Assembly (NCBI GenBank): GCA_913063405.1
Contig: CAJXZB010000015.1
Span: 1-64,000 of the forward strand
Source: an uncultured Ulvibacter sp.
GTDB taxonomy: Bacteria > Bacteroidota > Bacteroidia > Flavobacteriales > Flavobacteriaceae
DNA: 64,000 nucleotides
Direction: 5' to 3'
The notes under the pieces are model-generated. The model did no database searches and had not been told where the DNA came from. It saw only the letters and a list, made by a program, of their open reading frames with translations. Both the position numbers and the translations under genes were made by a program. The number at the start of each line of letters is the position of its first letter. Positions within the stretch are counted from its first letter, which is position 1. Positions 9,423 through 18,148 of the stretch are shown here, piece by piece.

Positions 9423-10169
9423 ATGAAATTATTAGAAGGTAAAACGGCCATTGTCACTGGAGGAAGTCGTGGTATTGGGAAAGGCATTGTTGAAATATTT
9501 GCTAAACACGGAGCAAATGTTGCTTTTACTTATAGTTCTTCTTCGGAAGCTGCAGAAACCTTGGCAATCAAAGTTTCCAAGCTAGGAGTAAAGGTAAAGG
9601 CGTATCAAAGTGATGCTGCTAGTTATAGTGATTCTGAAGCTCTGGGTGCTAAGGTGATGGAAGATTTTGGAAGTATTGATATACTTATTAATAATGCGGG
9701 AATTACAAAGGACAACCTTTTAATGCGTATGTCTGAAGAGGATTTTGATAAAGTAATTGAAGTAAACTTAAAGTCAGTTTTTAATATGACCAAAGCTGTC
9801 CAACGTACCATGCTAAAACAGCGAAAGGGTTCAATCATTAATATGAGTTCTGTGGTGGGAGTTAAGGGAAATGCAGGTCAAACCAATTATGCTGCTTCCA
9901 AAGCTGGAATAATTGGCTTTTCTAAATCCGTAGCATTAGAATTAGGTTCTCGAGATATTCGATGTAATGTCATTGCCCCTGGTTTTATCGAAACCGAAAT
10001 GACAGGTAAATTGGACGAAGTAACAGTTCAGAGCTGGAGGAACGCAATTCCTTTGAAGCGCGGCGGTTCTCCAGATGATATAGCTAACGCTTGTGTTTTT
10101 CTTGCAAGTGACTTGTCCTCTTATATAACAGGACAGGTTCTAAATGTTGATGGAGGAATGCTTACTTAA
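9423..10169 (+). CDS. fabG: 3-oxoacyl-[acyl-carrier-protein] reductase
   Basis: 248 residues, classical short-chain dehydrogenase. The NADPH-binding motif is TGGSRGIGKG near residue 12, NNAG at about residue 90, catalytic Ser in NMSSVVG and the YAASKAG catalytic Tyr/Lys pair; the C-terminus GQVLNVDGGM is typical of FabG. It reduces 3-oxoacyl-ACP in fatty acid elongation. It is separated from sucD by a terminator and followed after 52 bp by the VWA-type gene. Confidence 0.92.
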   Translation: MKLLEGKTAIVTGGSRGIGKGIVEIFAKHGANVAFTYSSSSEAAETLAIKVSKLGVKVKAYQSDAASYSDSEALGAKVMEDFGSIDILINNAGITKDNLLMRMSEEDFDKVIEVNLKSVFNMTKAVQRTMLKQRKGSIINMSSVVGVKGNAGQTNYAASKAGIIGFSKSVALELGSRDIRCNVIAPGFIETEMTGKLDEVTVQSWRNAIPLKRGGSPDDIANACVFLASDLSSYITGQVLNVDGGMLT

Positions 10170-10221
10170 TATACGATTTACGATGTTCAATATGCGATTT
10201 AAATAAACATCGCAACCATCT

Positions 10222-12255
10222 ATGACTGCAGAAACTATTCTATATATCATAATTGCGGGCGTAATCTCTTTAGCCATAGCTTTGTTTATGTATGGCTATA
10301 AGACCAGGTATACGGGTTCATTAAAGTGGGTGTTCGGAGCACTTCGATTCCTTACACTTTTTTCGCTCCTCTTGCTCCTTATCAATCCGAAATTTAAGAG
10401 TGAAACGTATTCCATAGAAAAGCCTAAACTCCCAATATTGGTTGATAACTCGGCTTCTATACAAGAATTAAAACAGAAAGATAAGGTTGAAGCTTTACTC
10501 CAGGAGCTCAGAGAGAATGAGGCGTTGAATGATAAGTTTGACCTTTCCTTTTTTTCCTTCGGAAGTGATTTTAGTGATAGTGACTCTTTATCGTTTTCAG
10601 AAAGAAATACCAATATATCGAAAGCACTTACTTCTGTTGACGAATTATTTAAGAATGAAATTGCACCAACAATGCTCATATCAGACGGGAATCAAACCTT
10701 AGGAAGTGATTATGAGTTTTCTTCGGCTACTTTCAAGAACCAAGTGTATCCCGTTATTCTTGGAGACTCTATCAAGTATATCGATCTAAAAATTGAGCAA
10801 TTAAATACAAATCGTTATGCTTTTCTAAAAAATCAATTTCCTGTTGAAGTGATTTTGGTGTATAGCGGGACTAATTCTATTACTTCTCAATTCATTGTAA
10901 AACGTGATAATGTAATTGTCCATCGCGAGAATATTTCCTTTTCTAAGAAAGATAATGCTGTTACGCTTTCGTTCACACTTTCAGCATCGACAGTAGGACT
11001 GCAACGGTACTCAGCGCAAATTCTGCCATTGGAGGATGAAAAAAACAAAACTAATAATGTAAAGCAATTCGCAGTAGAGGTAATCGATCAAGCAACTAAT
11101 GTGTTAATTGTAAGTAAAATAACGCATCCCGATTTAGGCGCTTTAAAAAAGGCAATTACTACAAATGAGCAAAGAACTGCTACCGTTAAAAAGCCTTCGG
11201 AAGCTGTTAAGCTTTTAAATGATTATCAACTTATTCTGCTATATCAGCCAGATCGTAGTTTCACCGCTGTTTATTCAGAATTAGAAAAATTGAAGAAGAA
11301 TAGTTTCGTAATAAGCGGTTTGCAAACCGATTGGAATTTTCTGAATAGAATACAGAAGAACTATAATAAGGAGGCCTCTAACCAAACAGAAGATGTCTCT
11401 GGCTTGTTGAACTTAAATTATGGAACTTTTACTCTTGAAGATATTGGTTTTGAGGGATATAGACCATTAAAGACTTTATTCGGGGGACTCAATATTGAAG
11501 TTCCGCATGAGGTGATTTTTGAGCAGGTTGTTGCCGGATTTAGAAGTGAGTCTCCCTTGCTCGCCACTATGGAGCTTAACGGAGTGCGTAATGCGATTTG
11601 GGATGGCGAAGGTATTTGGAAATGGAGAGCACAATCGTTTTTAGATACAAATAACTTTGAAGACTTTGATAACTTTATTGGGAAGCTAGTTCAATATTTG
11701 GCTTCAAACAAAAGACGAAGTAGGCTAGAGGTTAATAGCGAGACCTTTTATTACAATAATAATCCAATAAAAATTTCGGCTCAGTATTTCGATCAAAATT
11801 TCGTGTTTGATTCTCGAGCTTCTCTATCAATAAATGTGGTTAATAAGGAAACGGATGCTATAAGGACCTTTCCATTGTTGTTAAAGAATAACTCTTTTGA
11901 GGTAGACTTAAACACCTTGAGGGCGGGAGAATATAAATATACCGTATCGGTTACAAATGAAGCGGTAGCTCGTAGCGGCAGTTTTACCATATTGGATTTT
12001 AATGTGGAACAACAATTTTTAAATGCCAACGTAACGAAACTAGAGAAGGTTGCGACTAATACAGATGGAAGGGCTTTTTATATCACTGAAACAAGAGATT
12101 TGTTAAGCAATTTATTAGAAGATAACAGGTATCAACAAATCCAAAAAAGCGAACAAAAAGTAGTACCTTTAATCGATTGGAAATACTTGCTTGCATTGAT
12201 TATTCTATTTCTAACCGCCGAATGGTTTATTAGAAAATACAACGGACTTATCTAA
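10222..12255 (+). CDS. Membrane protein with VWA-like domain
   Basis: 677 residues. Two membrane helices lie at the N-terminus (about 4-24 and 36-58) and one at the extreme C-terminus (about 650-668), so the central part is probably periplasmic. Directly after helix 2, PILVDNSASIQEL carries a DxSxS motif, the start of a metal-ion-dependent adhesion site in von Willebrand A domains. The layout is that of Bacteroidota VWA membrane proteins related to the Bat/aerotolerance group; no enzyme motif is visible. The function is unknown. A band-7 protein follows 17 bp downstream, so the two may form a membrane assembly. Confidence 0.7.
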   Translation: MTAETILYIIIAGVISLAIALFMYGYKTRYTGSLKWVFGALRFLTLFSLLLLLINPKFKSETYSIEKPKLPILVDNSASIQELKQKDKVEALLQELRENEALNDKFDLSFFSFGSDFSDSDSLSFSERNTNISKALTSVDELFKNEIAPTMLISDGNQTLGSDYEFSSATFKNQVYPVILGDSIKYIDLKIEQLNTNRYAFLKNQFPVEVILVYSGTNSITSQFIVKRDNVIVHRENISFSKKDNAVTLSFTLSASTVGLQRYSAQILPLEDEKNKTNNVKQFAVEVIDQATNVLIVSKITHPDLGALKKAITTNEQRTATVKKPSEAVKLLNDYQLILLYQPDRSFTAVYSELEKLKKNSFVISGLQTDWNFLNRIQKNYNKEASNQTEDVSGLLNLNYGTFTLEDIGFEGYRPLKTLFGGLNIEVPHEVIFEQVVAGFRSESPLLATMELNGVRNAIWDGEGIWKWRAQSFLDTNNFEDFDNFIGKLVQYLASNKRRSRLEVNSETFYYNNNPIKISAQYFDQNFVFDSRASLSINVVNKETDAIRTFPLLLKNNSFEVDLNTLRAGEYKYTVSVTNEAVARSGSFTILDFNVEQQFLNANVTKLEKVATNTDGRAFYITETRDLLSNLLEDNRYQQIQKSEQKVVPLIDWKYLLALIILFLTAEWFIRKYNGLI

Positions 12256-12272
12256 CATTTAAATACATCAAC

Positions 12273-13088
12273 ATGGAAAAATTACCTAAAATTGGAATAC
12301 CAGTGATCATTGTTTTGATCCTGCTTGTTATTTTACTCGCAAAATCTGCAGTTACTATCGATTCTGGAGAAGCAGGAGTACTTTTTAAGACCTTTGGAGA
12401 AGGCGTAGTAGTTGATGAACCACCGATGGGTGAAGGATTCCATATAGTAGCACCTTGGAATAAAGTATTTGTTTATGAAGTACGTCAACAAGAGCTTTTT
12501 GAGAAGATGAAAGTTCTTTCATCTAACGGATTAGAAATTCAAATTGATGCTTCGGCTTGGTATGAGCCTATTTATAAGGACCTAGGTAATTTGCATCAAT
12601 CACTTGGGAAAGATTATTTGCAACGTGTTATTCAGCCAGCAATTCGAAGTGCTGCGAGAAGCGTTGTTGGGCGTTATACGCCAGAGCAATTATATTCGAG
12701 TAAACGGGATGCTATTCAGGATGAAATATTTGCTGAAACAAAAACGATTTTAGAAAAACAATTCGTGCAATTAAACGAAGTGCTTGTGCGTGATGTTACC
12801 CTACCTAATACTATTAAAGAGGCGATTGAACGTAAGCTACGTCAAGAGCAGGAATCTTTAGAATATGAGTTTAGACTTGTAACTGCGGCAAAAGAAGCCG
12901 AGAAGGTAATTATTGAAGCTGAGGGTAAAGCTGAATCAAATCGAATACTGAGCGCTTCTCTTACCGATAAAATTCTTCAGGATAAAGGTATCGATGCCAC
13001 AATAAAGCTATCCGAATCTCCTAATACGAAAGTAATTGTTATAGGTTCAGGGGATAGTGGTATGCCGCTGATTTTAGGAAATAACTAG
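12273..13088 (+). CDS. Prohibitin-family (SPFH/band 7) membrane protein
   Basis: 271 residues. One N-terminal membrane helix (about 6-25) is followed by an SPFH domain beginning IDSGEAGVLFKTFGEG, then an Ala/Glu-rich coiled coil (about 180-225) and a short tail. This is the prohibitin/HflC plan: oligomeric scaffolds at the membrane that often regulate FtsH-type proteases. It lies 17 bp behind the VWA-like gene and is closed by a strong terminator. Confidence 0.88.
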   Translation: MEKLPKIGIPVIIVLILLVILLAKSAVTIDSGEAGVLFKTFGEGVVVDEPPMGEGFHIVAPWNKVFVYEVRQQELFEKMKVLSSNGLEIQIDASAWYEPIYKDLGNLHQSLGKDYLQRVIQPAIRSAARSVVGRYTPEQLYSSKRDAIQDEIFAETKTILEKQFVQLNEVLVRDVTLPNTIKEAIERKLRQEQESLEYEFRLVTAAKEAEKVIIEAEGKAESNRILSASLTDKILQDKGIDATIKLSESPNTKVIVIGSGDSGMPLILGNN

Positions 13089-13104
13089 AAAGAAAGATTA
13101 AAAC

Positions 13105-13139
13105 AAAAAACCCGCTTCATTTTTTGAAGCGGGTTTTTT
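13105..13139. terminator. Rho-independent terminator
   Basis: A-run, GC-rich 9-bp core stem (CCCGCTTCA with TGAAGCGGG), five-T loop and a T run on both readings. It serves the prohibitin gene and, being symmetrical, also the minus-strand gene that ends at 13157. Confidence 0.9.
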
Positions 13140-13156
13140 GTTTTATAAAATTATGA

Positions 13157-13934
13157 TTATTGTACAATGATTTTTTTGGTAACTGTTGATTTCCCATTTT
13201 GAATCTGAACAAAATACAACCCAGGAGTTTCAGTTGAAAGGTCTAATACCATTTCACTTAGGCTATTGACGGTTTCTTTATATAAAACTTGACCTGAAAT
13301 GTTTACAATGTTCACTTCTTCTATTGGGTATTCTCCTGAATAGTTAAGAATAAATAATCCTTTGTTTGGATTTGGAGAAATTGTTAAATCATCTAAAGTT
13401 AACTGGTTGTTGTCAATTCCCAGTTCCATTTCATAAAGCTGTACTTCGGCAAGTTGGATACTAGGAATTCCGGTACCACCCACCACTTGGGTCGCAAGGG
13501 ACCGAAAAATCTATACAATAATGAGAATAAGCAGTCGAATTTGTTATACTAAAAAGTCTAGACTCGAATCGCTCATTAATGCAAATTACAGTACCAGTAT
13601 CAACCAAAGAATAATTAGTTCCATCAACTGATCCCTCGACAATAAAATCAATTGGGTCACGAACAGGAAAGTCATTGGCGGTGGTTAATTCAATAATATG
13701 TACGGCGGTAGATGTCCCCCCAAGATCCACAATAAAGCCCATTCCATCCGCCAATACAAAGTCAAGGAACTTGGTATTGATGTCTCCATCTATTATTTTG
13801 TCAACTTCTTCACCAAACGGAGAGTCAATAGTTCCATAACCAGTGATTGCCATACTAGAATCAAAAATGGGAGGGCCTTGAGCAACCATACTTGTAAAGA
13901 ATAGGGCAAGAACTGGTAGTATCAGTGTTTTCAT
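13157..13934 (-). pseudogene. Frameshifted T9SS cargo with discoidin-like domain
   Basis: Two overlapping frames form one protein. The first (start 13934) has a signal peptide (MKTLILPVLALFFTSMVAQG) and an F5/8 type C (discoidin)-like domain: IDGDINTKFLDF, FIVDLGG, VEGSVDGTNYSLV. The second supplies the end of that domain (PSIQLAEVQLYEM) and a T9SS type A sorting domain (LTISPNPNKGLFIL to the final KKIIVQ). The switch falls at about 13483-13490, at GGTGGGTGG on the coding strand; removing one G restores a continuous product reading SGGGTGIPSIQLAEV. This is one base of difference, so it may be a sequencing indel or a recent lesion. The protein would be secreted to the cell surface and may bind carbohydrate. 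Confidence 0.8.
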
Positions 13935-14022
13935 CTTTTTTGGTTTTTAGTTGTTAGCTCAATAAATGTAGCAATATTCTAACCAAAAATTGACGGAATA
14001 TTTCTAAAATAAAGAATGTTGT

Positions 14023-15774
14023 TTATTTCTTTTTCCAGAGTTTGAAAATAATAAAGGCAGATACAACAGCAATAATAATAAGAACAGTTGCTCCGAACGT
14101 ATTTCCATAGATAACATATCCAGTCGCGAATAGCGCAGAATAAACGGATAGAATTCCTAGGAGCATGGAGGCAAGATCGATAGTAAAAGCATCGTTGGAG
14201 GTTTTAAGTTCAATGTTTTCTGCTGCAGCGAGCTTTTTAAATGGTTTCCAGCCATTTCCGTAGGGTGTAATAGCATTATAGAAGTTGGATAAGGTTTTGG
14301 TGTCAGTAGGGCGGGAGATTAGCGTGACAACTATCCAGCTAATAGTAGTAATAGCCACTCCATAAATCAATTTTTCATAATCCTCCAAACCTAAATCAGT
14401 GAATTCAAAAAATAACGCAACAATGAAGGAAACAACCATTCCCGTAATTTCACTATAGGCATTTATACGCCACCAGAACCATCGAAGAATAAATATAAGA
14501 CCGGTTCCCGCTCCAATTTGTAATAAAATCGCAAACGTGCTTAAGGCACTACTCAGAGCCAAGGCTAACAAGGCGGCAAACACCATTAAAACGACAGTGG
14601 AAATACGTCCAACAGAAACGAGTTCTTTTTCAGAAGCTTCAGGTTTCATAAAACGCTTGTAAAAATCTAGTGCAATGTAAGAAGAACCCCAGTTGAGGTG
14701 GGTCGAAATTGTACTCATAAAGGCGGCAATAAGTGATGCAACTACTAGTCCTAGCAAACCAGCAGGTAAGTTTGTGAGCATAGCTGGGTATCCTAGATCA
14801 TGCCCTAACACGGCATTTGGGAATTCTCTTCCAATATCAGATAATTCTGGATATAGCACTAGGGATGCCAATGCAATAAGAATCCAGGGCCAAGGACGTA
14901 ATGCATAATGCATAATGTTGTAAAGCAAGGTTGCTCCAATTGCATTTTTCTCATCCTTAGCGGAAAGCATTCGCTGTGCAACATAACCACCACCTCCTGG
15001 TTCAGCCCCAGGATACCAGACGCTCCACCATTGTACTGCTATTGGAATAATAAGCAATACTAATAGTGATTTTGTGTCATTGAAATCTGGAAGGAAATTA
15101 AGTTTATCAGAAACATTTTCATGAGCTAGCAAATTTTGAAGTCCACCAATCTCTGGCATATTTACTATATAATAAGCAGCCCAAATAGAACCTATCATAG
15201 CAACTATAAACTGTAAGAAATCAGTAAAGATCACACCTCTTAATCCACCAAATGAACTATAGGCAACTGTAATAATTGACGCATAAAGGACACATTCCCA
15301 AGGAGCAAGGTTAAATAAGATTCCTCCAATTTTTATAGCGGCCAAACAAACGGATGCCATAATCATAACATTAAAAAAAACACCTAAGTAAATTGCTCTA
15401 AATCCTCTTAAAAAGGCAGCCTCTTTCCCACTATAACGTAACTCATAAAACTGAAGATCCGTTAATACCTTGGAACGACGCCAAAGCTTAGCGTAAACAA
15501 AGACAGTAAGCATTCCAGTAATTAGAAACGTCCACCATACCCAGTTTCCTGAAACACCATTTTGGCGAACAATATCGGTTACTAAGTTTGGAGTGTCAGC
15601 AGAAAATGTCGTGGCGACCATTGAAATTCCCAATAGCCACCAGGGCATATTGCGCCCTGATAGAAAAAATTCTTGAGTGTTTCGACCGGCTTTTCGAGCT
15701 ACAAGGAAGCCGATAATTAGGAATATAACGAAAAATGAAACGATGAGAATCCAATCGAGTGTTGCTAATTGCAT
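14023..15774 (-). CDS. Sodium:solute symporter (SSS family)
   Basis: 583 residues with about 13 hydrophobic membrane segments. Family features include the N-terminal GRNTQEFFLSGRNMPWWLLG segment, the sodium-site region following ATTFSADTPNLVTD, and the GLRGVIFTDFLQF segment. It couples uptake of a solute (sugar, amino acid or organic acid) to sodium; the substrate is not predictable here. It is the last gene of a minus-strand unit, starting 10 bp after the helix-hairpin-helix gene. Confidence 0.9.
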   Translation of the reverse strand: MQLATLDWILIVSFFVIFLIIGFLVARKAGRNTQEFFLSGRNMPWWLLGISMVATTFSADTPNLVTDIVRQNGVSGNWVWWTFLITGMLTVFVYAKLWRRSKVLTDLQFYELRYSGKEAAFLRGFRAIYLGVFFNVMIMASVCLAAIKIGGILFNLAPWECVLYASIITVAYSSFGGLRGVIFTDFLQFIVAMIGSIWAAYYIVNMPEIGGLQNLLAHENVSDKLNFLPDFNDTKSLLVLLIIPIAVQWWSVWYPGAEPGGGGYVAQRMLSAKDEKNAIGATLLYNIMHYALRPWPWILIALASLVLYPELSDIGREFPNAVLGHDLGYPAMLTNLPAGLLGLVVASLIAAFMSTISTHLNWGSSYIALDFYKRFMKPEASEKELVSVGRISTVVLMVFAALLALALSSALSTFAILLQIGAGTGLIFILRWFWWRINAYSEITGMVVSFIVALFFEFTDLGLEDYEKLIYGVAITTISWIVVTLISRPTDTKTLSNFYNAITPYGNGWKPFKKLAAAENIELKTSNDAFTIDLASMLLGILSVYSALFATGYVIYGNTFGATVLIIIAVVSAFIIFKLWKKK

Positions 15775-15784
15775 ATAGGATTAT

Positions 15785-16360
15785 TTAGTGTTCTTTAAGC
15801 GCTCCGGCTTGACCCACCCAGTCATCACGTTCGATTCTTCCGGGGAAGAAGTCAATAAGGTCAGTAATAATACGAATATCGGATTCCCTTAGTCTGCTAA
15901 TTTGTTCGTAATTATAAATACCAATTTCGTTTAACTTTTGTTCAATATATGGACCAACACCTTTTACAAGGGTTAGGTCATCCTTATTGTATTCATCTGC
16001 ATAACCAAAACTATCAAAATCCAGTTCGGGTTTAGATTTATTATAAGAGACAAAACTAGTCCGAGTTTTTTCTGCGGTTTTTTGTGGTGAAGAAGAGGAG
16101 AATAATATCTCTTTCTGTGCGTTCTTTATTACCTCAATAATCTTAGGTTTTATTTCCGTGAAAATTGTATCAATATCATTTACGCTTTTTTGGATAATGG
16201 ACTCATTAACTTCATTCTTAAGTCTAGAAATAAGCGATTTATAATTCAATTTCTGAAACCACCAGACAGAAAAATATCCAATAATAAATGTGCTAAGCAT
16301 TAGCATGAAGATGCCTAGGTATTCTGGAAGTGTATTTATAAATTCTGTCAGTTCGGTCAT
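15785..16360 (-). CDS. Membrane-anchored helix-hairpin-helix protein
   Basis: 191 residues. An N-terminal membrane helix (about 11-34) is followed by a charged linker and a C-terminal helix-hairpin-helix module from about residue 130: LTLVKGVGPYIEQKLNEIGI, then a second hairpin ending FPGRIERDDWVGQA. This module resembles the H3TH DNA-binding region of flap endonuclease-like proteins, but no nuclease site is visible. It sits 8 bp after the OmpA-like gene and 10 bp before the symporter. Biochemical role unknown; a membrane-tethered nucleic-acid-binding or protein-interaction module is the minimal reading. Confidence 0.75.
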   Translation of the reverse strand: MTELTEFINTLPEYLGIFMLMLSTFIIGYFSVWWFQKLNYKSLISRLKNEVNESIIQKSVNDIDTIFTEIKPKIIEVIKNAQKEILFSSSSPQKTAEKTRTSFVSYNKSKPELDFDSFGYADEYNKDDLTLVKGVGPYIEQKLNEIGIYNYEQISRLRESDIRIITDLIDFFPGRIERDDWVGQAGALKEH

Positions 16361-16368
16361 TGCTAATT

Positions 16369-17358
16369 TTAATAGAATACTACTTCGATTCTCCTGTTTG
16401 CATTTCTTCCTTGTTTATAACTATTATCTTCAATAGGATTTTCTTCTCCTTTTGACGAAGCCTTTATCATAGAGTTTCTAATTCCTCCCTTTGCAACCAA
16501 ATACCACTCTACCTGCTTCGCATAGTTCAATGCCATTTTGTAATTGTCTACATTATTTCCAATATTGTCTGTATGTCCAATAAGTTCAACCTTCACCTCT
16601 GGATGATCGTTTACAATTTCCTTGATCTCGGCTAACAGATTTTTTAAATTTCCGTTGATAAGAATTCCAGAATTGGAAAATCTAGGATAGACAATTTTAG
16701 TCTCAGGGAGTTTTGTTTTTAGGTTATTGACTCGCTCTATATTCAACGGCTTAAAGGTAATGGACACACTATTGTTATAAAAGCCCTCCTCATCGAAATC
16801 AATTCTCTTAATTATTGATTTAATAACAATTCTTTCTTTCGGGACACCAACGCTTAAAAGAGCGTCCCTTATTTTTTTTCCTCTCTGAATACCCAAGTTG
16901 GGCGATTCAAAATTTTCCGAAGCGCTATAAAGCGAATTTATATGAATCTCTGTATTAGGATGTTCCAAAAGATAGGTGTTTGTTTTATACTTGAAATCTG
17001 TAATGGTTTCAGGAATGAATATTTCACTACTATTTTCAAGTATAGAAACACCACCTCTAAACATAAAGATTGTATCACCATCTCCGGTAATACCTTTCAG
17101 GCCCGAAAGTTTAACTTCAATATTTGTGGAAAGTGTATCGATTCCTTTAAGAGAATCTAAGGTCGAAGTCACTTCGTTTTTTTTTATATCGGTTTCAGTT
17201 TTCTTGGAAGTAACTCCAGATGTATCATTCGCAATATTTTCGGCCAACTCATTACCTAAAACTAAAGGTTGATCTTCGGTCTGAAACCAAGAATATAGCC
17301 ACAATCCAAAAAAGGACCAGACTAAAAAAACGGTAAACGCGATTAAAAATTTTTTCAT
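16369..17358 (-). CDS. OmpA-family protein with N-terminal membrane anchor
   Basis: 329 residues. An N-terminal hydrophobic helix (4-25) lacks a clear cleavage or lipobox site, so it is probably an inner-membrane anchor. The C-terminal OmpA-like domain (about 210-329) has the peptidoglycan-binding pattern VELIGHTDNIGNN and QGRNANRRIEVVFY. An upstream segment around VSILENSSEIFIPETI to GVPKERIVI looks like a second, degenerate OmpA-like repeat. It is the first gene of the three-gene unit running to the symporter and is preceded by a -7 box and short direct repeats. Confidence 0.85.
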   Translation of the reverse strand: MKKFLIAFTVFLVWSFFGLWLYSWFQTEDQPLVLGNELAENIANDTSGVTSKKTETDIKKNEVTSTLDSLKGIDTLSTNIEVKLSGLKGITGDGDTIFMFRGGVSILENSSEIFIPETITDFKYKTNTYLLEHPNTEIHINSLYSASENFESPNLGIQRGKKIRDALLSVGVPKERIVIKSIIKRIDFDEEGFYNNSVSITFKPLNIERVNNLKTKLPETKIVYPRFSNSGILINGNLKNLLAEIKEIVNDHPEVKVELIGHTDNIGNNVDNYKMALNYAKQVEWYLVAKGGIRNSMIKASSKGEENPIEDNSYKQGRNANRRIEVVFY

Positions 17359-17375
17359 TTAAGGAAATCCCTAAT

Positions 17376-17404
17376 TTACAATGAGTTACAATGAGTTACA
17401 ATGG
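17376..17404. repeat. Short direct repeats in the OmpA-gene leader
   Basis: The 10-bp unit TTACAATGAG occurs twice in tandem followed by a third copy truncated at TTACAATGG. It lies between the candidate -7 box and the start of the OmpA-like gene on the minus strand, that is in the 5' untranslated region. Confidence 0.8.
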
Positions 17405-17420
17405 CACATTCCTACTGAAA

Positions 17421-17428
17421 CAAATCTA
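17421..17428 (-). promoter_or_regulatory. Putative -7 box (TAGATTTG) for the OmpA-HhH-symporter unit
   Basis: TAGATTTG on the minus strand matches TAnnTTTG and lies 63 bp before the OmpA-like start. A TTG at -33 was not found. Confidence 0.35.
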
Positions 17429-17515
17429 TGAAAATTCTTACTTTTTTTTAATGAATTGATATATATGTTTTCAACATTGTTTTAAACATATAAAATCAAA
17501 TTGGGCATTAGGCTT

Positions 17516-17563
17516 TAAAATATAAAGGGCCAGATTTATTAGTACCCAGCCCTTTATATTTTA
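17516..17563 (-). terminator. Terminator of the 157-residue membrane protein gene
   Basis: A perfect 15-bp inverted repeat (17516-17530 with 17549-17563) with an 18-nt loop, starting five bases past the stop of the minus-strand gene at 17568. On the minus strand it ends in an AT-rich tail. Confidence 0.75.
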
Positions 17564-17567
17564 TAGT

Positions 17568-18041
17568 CTAATTGAGCAAGTCATTGGCCGCAGATTTCTT
17601 GCTGTACCAGATTAAAAAAAAGGCCCCTATAGCCAATACCATAATCATTCCTCCCGGACCATAGACTTCCATGGCACCGCTCACAAAGAAATTGTAGCAG
17701 AGATGGACTAAAATTCCAATAAATGAGGTAATGAACAGGGAGTGGCCCATTTCTTTCGTAATAAAAGTGCTAGGCATCCTAGTATTCCACCAAATACAGA
17801 AATTGCGAAGGCCACTAGTTGCCCAAGCAGGAATATCATTGTACAAAGCTTGTTCTGCCTCAGGTAGAAGAGCTTTTGTCTCATCGGTTATATAAGCCTG
17901 AGCCAGGTAAGCCATGACTCCCATGCCGTTCCAAATAAAGGCAACTACAACAATGATCCAAAAGATCAGGCTTGGGGTTTGTTTGTTGATGTCATTTTGA
18001 TTGGTTTTAAGGCCTGCTATGTTAGACAGGTTGGTTGTCAC
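17568..18041 (-). CDS. Four-helix membrane protein with internally shifted segment
   Basis: 157 residues, open throughout, with membrane segments near 27-48, 105-122 and 132-149. Between them, residues from GLRNFCIWW to MGHS are polar and unlike a membrane protein. Reading the same DNA one frame over gives AFAISVFGGILGCLALLL followed by RKKWATP, an obvious membrane helix with a positive flank. So a one-base gain near 17811-17815 and a one-base loss near 17738-17741 cancel each other and keep the ORF open. Restoring both gives a plausible four-helix protein of a family I have seen only as hypothetical. Function unknown. Confidence 0.65.
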   Translation of the reverse strand: MTTNLSNIAGLKTNQNDINKQTPSLIFWIIVVVAFIWNGMGVMAYLAQAYITDETKALLPEAEQALYNDIPAWATSGLRNFCIWWNTRMPSTFITKEMGHSLFITSFIGILVHLCYNFFVSGAMEVYGPGGMIMVLAIGAFFLIWYSKKSAANDLLN

Positions 18042-18148
18042 TAAATATACGGATTTTCTATTGCTTTTTGAAAATGGGGACTTTTGCTATTGGTAAGTAG
18101 TCATAACTTTTTGTAATTTCATACTATATAATTTATCAATCCGAAATT

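Noticed and set aside
9623-9838. Minus-strand ORF opposite fabG
   Set aside because: Shadow frame inside a well-conserved gene.
13483-13490. Programmed ribosomal frameshift in the T9SS discoidin gene
   Set aside because: No canonical X-XXY-YYZ slippery heptamer or clear downstream structure; an indel is simpler.
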